From JAWWOL01 sp033851545 (lineage in GTDB: Bacteria > Actinomycetota > Actinomycetes > JAWWOL01): DNA of 64,000 nucleotides. The translations under genes and the position numbers were made by a program. The notes beneath the pieces are model-generated. The model searched no databases, was not told the DNA's origin, and worked only from the letters and a program-made list of their open reading frames with translations. The DNA lies in the NCBI GenBank assembly GCA_033851545.1, contig JAWWOO010000022.1, positions 1-64,000 on the forward strand. The letters run 5' to 3'. Below are positions 58,789 to 64,000 of the stretch, piece after piece. Numbering within the stretch: the first letter of the stretch is position 1; each line of letters opens with the position of its first letter.

Positions 58789-59571
58789 ATGGAAGCGACA
58801 CTGGGGGTGATCGACGTGCCGCCGTACGCGACGCTCGTACGGGCCGACAACCCGGGACCGATGACCCTCGAGGGCACCAACTCGTGGGTCCTGCAGGGTG
58901 CTGCCGGCGTGATCGTCGTCGACCCGGGTCCGAACCTCCCCGGCCACCTGGACCGACTGACCTCGTACGGGCCGGTGCTGCTCGTCCTGCTGACCCACGG
59001 CCACGCCGATCACGCGGACTCCGCCGTGGAGCTGTCGCACCGTACGATGGCTCCTGTTGCCGCTCGAGATCCCTTGCTCTGCAGGCGATCTGAGCCACTT
59101 CAGGACGAGGCCAAGCTCGAGGTCGACGGACTGCCTCCGGTCACGGTGCTCTACACGCCGGGGCACACGGAGGACAGCGTCTGCTTCCTGGTCGACGACC
59201 CCGTCGACCCGGGCCTCCTGACCGGCGACACCGTGCTCGGCCGCGGATCGACGATGGTGGCCCATCCCTCCGGGCGGCTGGCCGACTACCTGGCGTCGTT
59301 GCACCGGTTGTCGGCGCGCTGCTCGGCGTCGACCGTGCTGCTGCCGGGTCACGGGCCGGCGGGCGGGAGCGCCCTCGAGGCACTCGACTGGGCGCTGGCG
59401 CACCGGATCGACCGGCTTGACCAGGTGCGCAGGGCGCTGGCTGGTGGGGCGGGGACGGCTGAGGAGGTGGTGGCGGTGGTCTACGCGGATGTGGACCGCG
59501 CGCTGTGGCCGGCTGCTGAGGCGACAGTCCATGCCCAGCTGTCATATCTGGCGGACATGCCGTTCACTTGA
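58789..59571 (+). CDS. MBL-fold metallohydrolase (Rv3677c-like position)
   Basis: A 260-residue protein. The metallo-beta-lactamase motifs are THGHADHADSAVELSH (HxHxDH), YTPGHTEDSVCFLVDD, LLTGDTVLGRGSTMV and LPGHGPAGG. The start MEATLGVIDVPPYATLVRADNPGPMTLEGTNSWVL is typical of the LACTB2-like group, in which the C-terminal region (a winged helix or TPR-like domain) binds nucleic acids; here the C-terminus has a short helical stretch (LDQVRRALAGGAGTAEEVVAVVYADV). By synteny it is the mycobacterial Rv3677c equivalent next to crp. Confidence 0.9.
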   Translation: MEATLGVIDVPPYATLVRADNPGPMTLEGTNSWVLQGAAGVIVVDPGPNLPGHLDRLTSYGPVLLVLLTHGHADHADSAVELSHRTMAPVAARDPLLCRRSEPLQDEAKLEVDGLPPVTVLYTPGHTEDSVCFLVDDPVDPGLLTGDTVLGRGSTMVAHPSGRLADYLASLHRLSARCSASTVLLPGHGPAGGSALEALDWALAHRIDRLDQVRRALAGGAGTAEEVVAVVYADVDRALWPAAEATVHAQLSYLADMPFT

Positions 59572-60005
59572 CGTCGACTCCGAGCGATTGAGGCGGACCT
59601 GCTCGTCCGGCGCACCCGTCACCTGGACGCTCGTGGCCGACACGGGTCAGGGCGGGCACGCTCCTCAGCGCTAGCCACGAACACCGCCGTCCGTGGAACA
59701 TCCTGGTCGCTCCCGCGCGGGTGATGTTCCACGGTCCCGCTGCGCCCGCCCGGGCTCTGCGGTCCCCGCCCCGTCGCAGCGGGAAGGGTTCGGAGGCCGG
59801 ACGGGTTGCACCACAAGCCGTCCCTGGATGCGCTGGCGGGGTGACCGCCGACAGACGACGCTCCCGAGCGTGGCAGTTGAGCATGGGCGATGCGGCGGGT
59901 TCGATTCCCCCGACGGCACGACACAAGAGCCACCCCGGTCCGAGGACCGGGGTGGCTTCGTCTTGTTCGTGAGGCGTCTTGTTCGAGAGTCGGCTTGTGC
60001 GGGAG
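59572..60005. other. Gene-free region with tRNA-like 3' fragment
   Basis: About 430 bases with no plausible protein gene. At about 59895-59917 stands a T-arm-like GCGGGTTCGATTCCCCC followed by GACGGC, which can pair with a GCCGTC at 59817-59822, 101 bases away in total. The D and anticodon arms are not recognisable and one pair in the T-stem mismatches, so it is not a working tRNA; it could be a decayed tRNA or an attachment-site copy. A perfect terminator follows. Confidence 0.4.
59929..59956. terminator. Strong hairpin terminator
   Basis: GCCACCCCGGTC (59929-59940) and GACCGGGGTGGC (59945-59956) form a perfect 12-base stem with a CGAG tetraloop. It stands between the tRNA-like fragment and the convergent end of the PilB-like gene and may serve transcription from either side. 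Confidence 0.78.
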
Positions 60006-62159
60006 TCAGCCGAGCGAGCCGCCGACATCGCCGGAGATACGAGGCCCACCAGCAAGCAGGAAGTCCTGCGGCGGAGCCGTACGTACGCCCTCCTGCCGGT
60101 CGTCGTCCCGCGGCGGCGGTACGAACGGAGGCGGCGAAGGCAACGAGAACGTGGGTGTGGCCGGGAGGACGCTGGACAACACCTCGCGCGGGGGCGCGGC
60201 AGGGACCGCCGTACCGCAGCTGGGGCAGCCCTTCCAACGTGACTCGAGCCGTTCGCCGCAGCCGGCGCAGGCGCGCCGGGTCAAGGTGGCGCGGCACCAC
60301 GGGCAGAACGACATCTCGGAGTCGACCTGGCGTGTGCAGGTGTGACAGTGCTTGTCGCTGCTGGGATCCACGGCGTCGATGTGGGTGACCCGGAGTACTT
60401 CCTCGTACGTCGTGATGCCCCTGCGGGCAGCGGAGAGAGCGGACATGCGCAGGGTGGCGACACCTTCGGACTGGGCGACGGCGGAGAGCGCGGACTCCGT
60501 CGGGTTCTCCAGCAGGACGGCTCGCAGGCCGGCCGTGACGGGGAGGACCTCGAAGATGCCGGTACGGCCCTTGTAGCCGGAGCCGCCGCAGTTGGAGCAG
60601 CCCTTGCCGATGCGGGGGGTTGCCCCCGTGAGCTCGTGGTCGGTCAGGCCGAGCAGGGTGAGGACCTCTTGCGACGGCCGGTGCGGAGCGCTGCAGTCCT
60701 TGCAGATCCGGCGGATCAGCCGCTGGGCGACCACCAGGGTCAGGGAGGACGCGACCAGGAAGGGCTCGACGCCCATGTCCACGATGCGGGTGATGGCTCG
60801 TACGACGTCGTTGGTGTGCAGTGTCGTGAGCACCAGGTGGCCGGTGAGCGAGGCCTGCAGCGACAGCTCGGCGGTCTCGGAGTCCCGGGTTTCGCCGACC
60901 AGGACGACGTCCGGGTCCTGGCGCAGCACCGAGCGGAGGCCCGCGGCGAACGTCATACCGGCCTTCACGTTGATCTGCACCTGGGTGATACCGGGGAACT
61001 GCACCTCGACCGGGTCCTCGAGGGTGATGATGTTGCGCTCGGGGCTGAGCGTCGCCTGGATCGCCGCGTACAGCGTGTTCGTCTTGCCAGAGCCGGTCGG
61101 CCCGGTGATCAGGATCAAGCCCTGGGGCGCCTCGAGGGCGGCGTGCAGCAGGTCGAGCTGGTAAGGCTCCATGCCGCTCTTGTCGAGGGCGGGGATGTCC
61201 TCACCCCGGGACAGCAGCCGGATGACGATCTTCTCGCCGTGCAGGCTGGGCAGGGTCGAGACGCGGGCGTCGAGCGGCTGGCCGTCGAGGGAGAGCCGCG
61301 CCCGGCCGTCCTGGGGCTTGCGCCGTTCGGCGATGTCGAGGCCGGCCACGATCTTGATCCGGCTGGCGACGGCCGGGGCTGCCGATCGCGGCACGGTCAT
61401 GACGTCACGCAGGACGCCGTCGATGCGGAACCGGATGCGCAAGGCGTTGGACTGCGGCTCGATGTGGATGTCGCTGGCCTTGCTGGCGGCGGCGTCCTTG
61501 AAGATCACGTCGACCAGCCGGACGATCGGCGCCGTGTGCGCTGCCTTGTCGGCGTCGGTGTCGCTCGGCAGGGTGGCGGCGATCACCTCGGCGTCGAACA
61601 GGGACGCCACCTCGGAGTTGTCGGCCAGGCTCCAGGCGCGGCGCAGCTGGTCGTGCACCTGGGTGTTCGTCGCGATGACGACCCGGAGGTGACCCGCGCC
61701 GGTGTGGAACCGTACGTCGTCCAGCGCGAGCAGGTTGGTCGGGTCGCTCACGGCGACGGTGGTCTGCCGGCCGTTCTGTTGCAAGACCAGGACGCCCTCG
61801 CGCTCGGCCATCTCGCGAGGGACGAGGCGGGCCGCCTCCGCCGACATCGGCGTACGGGACAGGTCGACCAGCTCGAAGCCCAGCGCCCGGGCGAGTGCCT
61901 GTGCGACCTGTGCCTCGGTCGCCAGGCCCAGGTCGACGATGATCGAGCCGACCCGCCGCCGCGGCTGGCCGGAAGGGGTGGACGCCTGCTCGGCCAGGGC
62001 GACGTCGAGCTGCTCCTGGCTGATCACCCCCGAAGCCACGAGCACCTCGCCGATGCGGCGACGGCGGGGGGCCGACTCGTGCGCCTTGGCGGCGGCGGCC
62101 TTCAGTTCCGGCGTGTCGTACAGCATGGCGTTGCGCTGCGACGGCGGCACGATGGACAT
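60006..62159 (-). CDS. PilB/GspE-type pilus or secretion ATPase with C-terminal double zinc ribbon
   Basis: A 717-residue protein from ATG 62159. An N-terminal MshEN/T2SSE_N domain (RRIGEVLVASGVISQEQLDVALAEQ; LGLATEAQVAQALARALGFELVDL) precedes the hexameric ATPase: Walker A GPTGSGKTNTL (353-363), the Asp box ITLEDPVEVQFPGITQVQ and RQDPDVVLVGETRDSETAELS, and His box THTNDVV-like LTTLHTNDVV. The usual CxxC tetracysteine (CKDC, CSNCGGSGYKGR) is present. Then an extra domain with four CxxC pairs (CHTC, CPWC, CAGC, CPSC) and a Pro-rich tail is added. It powers pilus assembly or type II export. No pilC, pilT or pilin genes are in the window. Confidence 0.9.
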   Translation of the reverse strand: MSIVPPSQRNAMLYDTPELKAAAAKAHESAPRRRRIGEVLVASGVISQEQLDVALAEQASTPSGQPRRRVGSIIVDLGLATEAQVAQALARALGFELVDLSRTPMSAEAARLVPREMAEREGVLVLQQNGRQTTVAVSDPTNLLALDDVRFHTGAGHLRVVIATNTQVHDQLRRAWSLADNSEVASLFDAEVIAATLPSDTDADKAAHTAPIVRLVDVIFKDAAASKASDIHIEPQSNALRIRFRIDGVLRDVMTVPRSAAPAVASRIKIVAGLDIAERRKPQDGRARLSLDGQPLDARVSTLPSLHGEKIVIRLLSRGEDIPALDKSGMEPYQLDLLHAALEAPQGLILITGPTGSGKTNTLYAAIQATLSPERNIITLEDPVEVQFPGITQVQINVKAGMTFAAGLRSVLRQDPDVVLVGETRDSETAELSLQASLTGHLVLTTLHTNDVVRAITRIVDMGVEPFLVASSLTLVVAQRLIRRICKDCSAPHRPSQEVLTLLGLTDHELTGATPRIGKGCSNCGGSGYKGRTGIFEVLPVTAGLRAVLLENPTESALSAVAQSEGVATLRMSALSAARRGITTYEEVLRVTHIDAVDPSSDKHCHTCTRQVDSEMSFCPWCRATLTRRACAGCGERLESRWKGCPSCGTAVPAAPPREVLSSVLPATPTFSLPSPPPFVPPPRDDDRQEGVRTAPPQDFLLAGGPRISGDVGGSLG

Positions 62160-62221
62160 GGGTTTGTCTTCGGCGCCCAGCGCCGCCGGAACATGGTCAG
62201 ACGTGACTAGATCCGCCCAGA

Positions 62222-62480
62222 TCACTGCTCGGCTGCCAGCTGGCGCCTCACCTGCTCGAGGTCGTTCAGGTGCTGCGCACTCAGGCCCGGCATGCGGCGG
62301 GTCAGCTCGCCCATCGCCGAGAACAGGTCGTGCAGCGCGTGTGGGTGTCCGGGGCGCGAGCTCTAGGGTCTGCCTGTACAGCGACGCGGCCTCGTCGAGA
62401 TCGCCGCGGCAACCGGCCCCATCGCGCGCAAGGCGATCGCTCGACGCGGGTGCTTGACCTTGCCCTAAGGGGAACCCGCA
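62222..62480 (-). pseudogene. Remnant of a TPR-like coding sequence
   Basis: Upstream of the PilB-like gene, the minus strand encodes DEAASLYRQTLELAPR in one frame and, after a frameshift in ACACCCACACGC, continues as HALHDLFSAMGELTRRMPG and ends EQVRRQLAAEQ at the TGA 62222-62224. This looks like the C-terminal part of a broken helical-repeat gene. The upstream part is not recoverable. Low confidence because the fragment is short. Confidence 0.35.
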
Positions 62481-62523
62481 GCGTCGTTGTAGCACGGCTG
62501 AACCCCGAGCAGAGGAGAACGCG

Positions 62524-62850
62524 ATGTCCACCACCCCTGAGGTCATCTCCCGCTATCTGAAGGCGGCCGACGCCCGCGACACGCGGGCCCTCGTGGCCTG
62601 CTTCACCCACGATGGGACAGTTCTGGACGAGGGACACACCTACCGAGGGCACGACCAGATCTCCGCGTGGCGGAACGGGCAGGCCGCCAAGTACAAGTAC
62701 ACGACCCAGGTCACGGGCAGCCAGCCGGTCAGCGTCGACGTCTTCCGGGTGAACGCCCGGATCGAGGGCGACTTCCCCGGCGGGGTGGTTGATCTGACGT
62801 TCGACTTCACGCTGGCCGACGGCCGTATTGCCGACCTGAGCATCGGATAG
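62524..62850 (+). CDS. NTF2-like / SnoaL-like small protein (second)
   Basis: A 108-residue protein, ATG 62524 with AGAGGAGA upstream. It opens with VISRYLKAADARDTRALVACFTHDGTVLDEGHTYRGHDQISAWR, a typical SnoaL/NTF2 nuclear-transport-factor start, and closes with VDLTFDFTLADGRIADLSIG. Ligand and reaction unknown. The BmrR-like regulator follows 27 bases later on the same strand, so the regulator may control it. Confidence 0.85.
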   Translation: MSTTPEVISRYLKAADARDTRALVACFTHDGTVLDEGHTYRGHDQISAWRNGQAAKYKYTTQVTGSQPVSVDVFRVNARIEGDFPGGVVDLTFDFTLADGRIADLSIG

Positions 62851-62877
62851 GCGAGGATTGGCACGGAGGTGCGCGCG

Positions 62878-63684
62878 ATGACGGCGAGGTTGTCGATCGG
62901 TGAGTTCTCGATCATGACAAGGCTGAGCAAGAAGGCGCTGCGGCACTATCACGAGCTGGGCCTGCTGGAGCCCGCGCAGACGGATCCGGACAACGGGTAC
63001 CGACATTACGACACGTCGCAAGTCCGTACGGCGCAGGTGATCCGGCGATTTCGCGGGCTGGGGATGCCCGTACCTGACGTCAAGGCGATGCTTTCGGCGC
63101 CCGATGTCGAGACCCGGAGCGAGATCATCGCAGCGCACCTGGGGCGCATGGAGCACCAGCTCGGGGAGACGCAGCAAGCAGTCGCGGCGCTTCGTGAGCT
63201 GCTGACTCCGGCGCCGGAGCCGATCAGCGTGGAGCTGAGGCAGACACCCGCGACGCTGGTCGCAGCGATCAGTGAAACCGTTGCGCTGCAGGGGATCACG
63301 CGGTGGTTCAGTGAGGCCGTCACCGAGATCTGGGCCGCGCTGGCTGTGGCCGGCGAGGCCGCGAGCGGTCCCTCAGGCGGGCTGTACTCCGCTGAGCTGT
63401 TCACCGAGGAGCGCGGCGCGGTGACCGTCTTCATCCCCTGCCCGCAGTCCATGGGCGCCGGTCGAGTGCGGTCGCTGGAGCTGCCGGCGGCGGAGTGGGC
63501 AGTCACCCTGCACACGGGTCGGCACCGTGCCATCGACCGCACGTACGGCGCTCTTGGCAGTTACGTCGCCGAACGCCTGCTCGGCGTCGATGGTCCGGTC
63601 CGGGAGAACTACCTGCCCGACGGGCCGGATGGCCTGCAGCGTACGGAGATCTGCTGGCCAGTGTTCCAGACGTCAGCGCGCTGA
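62878..63684 (+). CDS. MerR-family regulator with GyrI-like effector domain (BmrR type)
   Basis: A 268-residue protein; ATG 62878 with GGAGG at 62865-62869, preferred over an in-frame GTG at 62869. The MerR HTH is LSIGEFSIMTRLSKKALRHYHELGLLEPAQTDPDNGYRHYDTSQVRTAQVIRRFRGLGM; a linker coiled coil (RMEHQLGETQQAVAALRELL) leads to a GyrI-like ligand-binding domain (LRQTPATLVAAISETVALQGI, AVTVFIPCP, EWAVTLHTGRHRAIDRTYGALGSYV). Such proteins bind lipophilic or cationic drugs. It may regulate itself and the upstream NTF2-like gene. Confidence 0.88.
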   Translation: MTARLSIGEFSIMTRLSKKALRHYHELGLLEPAQTDPDNGYRHYDTSQVRTAQVIRRFRGLGMPVPDVKAMLSAPDVETRSEIIAAHLGRMEHQLGETQQAVAALRELLTPAPEPISVELRQTPATLVAAISETVALQGITRWFSEAVTEIWAALAVAGEAASGPSGGLYSAELFTEERGAVTVFIPCPQSMGAGRVRSLELPAAEWAVTLHTGRHRAIDRTYGALGSYVAERLLGVDGPVRENYLPDGPDGLQRTEICWPVFQTSAR

Positions 63685-63744
63685 CAGCCCTGCGTGTTGA
63701 GGAAGACCCTGTAGCGCCTCGGCCGGGTCAGCCGAGTCGCACCT

Positions 63745-64000
63745 TCAGCGGGCTCGGCGGCCGAGCCGGTCCGGCGCAAGCAGGACGACCGCGCGACCCT
63801 CGAGCCGCAGCCAACCGCGAGCGGCGAAGTCGGCGAGCGCCTTGTTCACCGTCTCCCGCGAGGCGCCGACCAGCTGGGCCAGCTCTTCCTGGGTGAGGTC
63901 GTGGTTGACCCGGATGCCGCCGGACTCGGTGTGCCCGAACCGGTCGGCCAGCGACAGCAGCGTCTTGGCCACCCGACCTGGCACGTCGGAGAAGACGAGG
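63745..64000 (-). CDS. Crp/Fnr-family transcriptional regulator, C-terminal part (cut by window end)
   Basis: The minus-strand frame is open to the right edge, so only the last 84 or so residues are seen. They contain the Crp helix-turn-helix: VNHDLTQEELAQLVGASRETVNKALADFAARGWLRLEGRAVVLL, whose recognition helix (ASRETVNKAL) matches the mycobacterial and Streptomyces Crp. The cAMP-binding domain lies outside. By synteny this is the crp gene next to the MBL hydrolase. Confidence 0.9.
   Translation of the reverse strand, partial: LVFSDVPGRVAKTLLSLADRFGHTESGGIRVNHDLTQEELAQLVGASRETVNKALADFAARGWLRLEGRAVVLLAPDRLGRRAR

Noticed and set aside
59817..59917. Functional tRNA (including tRNA-Sec) at the T-arm-like sequence
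   Set aside because: No anticodon or D arm folds, a T-stem mismatch is present and no CCA or discriminator fits.
60342..62210. 622-residue plus-strand frame opposite the PilB gene
   Set aside because: It mirrors the PilB codons and is rich in Gly/Asp/His/Val with no motif; the minus-strand gene has all family signatures.

Overview
The window is a 64 kb stretch of a high-GC actinobacterial chromosome. Evidence for this is the pair of WhiB regulators, a GTG/TTG-rich start-codon spectrum, GAF-ANTAR and STAS regulators, the 13E12/DUF222 HNH family, and gene order that matches the dnaX-ybaB-recR / lysC-asd / ponA2-whiB4-ArsA pair-DUF4177-RidA-MBL-crp neighbourhoods known from mycobacteria and relatives. 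Many CGTACG hexamers (often as Val GTA followed by Arg CGN) and the general gene content suggest the Nocardioidaceae or a related Propionibacteriales family, but that placement is inference.

Layout. 1-7.4 kb: end of an HNH nuclease, an NTF2-like protein, a TPR protein, then a compact group of a secreted DUF4331 protein, a membrane-anchored TPR protein, a NicO-type metal transporter and a lipoprotein. 7.6-16.9 kb: malic enzyme, GDT1-family transporter, M28 peptidase, CDF metal efflux, an M15 peptidase lipoprotein, a GNAT/anti-sigma-like kinase pair and RecQ. 17-18.6 kb: two tandem TadA-associated proteins, TadA and tRNA-Ser(CGA). 18.6-21.4 kb: a possible IS remnant, a broken EAL gene, a GT-C mannosyltransferase, tRNA-Ser(GGA) and the SRP RNA. 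21.4-26.1 kb: dnaX, a diguanylate cyclase, ybaB and recR. 26.2-30.4 kb, minus strand: a five-gene signalling cassette (GAF-GGDEF-EAL, small protein, STAS, two GAF-ANTAR). 30.6-35.5 kb: a repeat-rich lipoprotein, lysC with an internal beta-subunit start, asd, a DUF2231 protein and tRNA-Pro.

35.5-64 kb is the ponA2-to-crp block. Its core (metallophosphoesterase, PBP with PASTA domain, WhiB, two ArsA-like ATPases, DUF4177, RidA, MBL hydrolase, Crp) keeps the known actinobacterial order, but is opened by several insertions: an ECF sigma module with a divergent secreted protein and an alphaproteobacterial-looking NAD kinase; an SPFH protein and second WhiB; a roughly 12 kb segment with a MerR regulator, a 3,023-residue LPXTG surface protein carrying 25 Ig-like repeats, a QorR/QorB-like pair and a transglutaminase-like protein; and a PilB-type ATPase with an added double zinc ribbon, followed by an NTF2 protein and a BmrR-like regulator.

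Themes are cyclic-di-GMP and partner-switching signalling, divalent-metal handling, cell-wall enzymes and surface display. Candidates for something undescribed are the DUF4331-TPR-NicO-lipoprotein operon, the GGDEF-EAL/STAS/ANTAR cassette, the zinc-ribbon PilB and the disulfide-patterned giant adhesin. All functional assignments come from motif recognition by eye; no database search was run.
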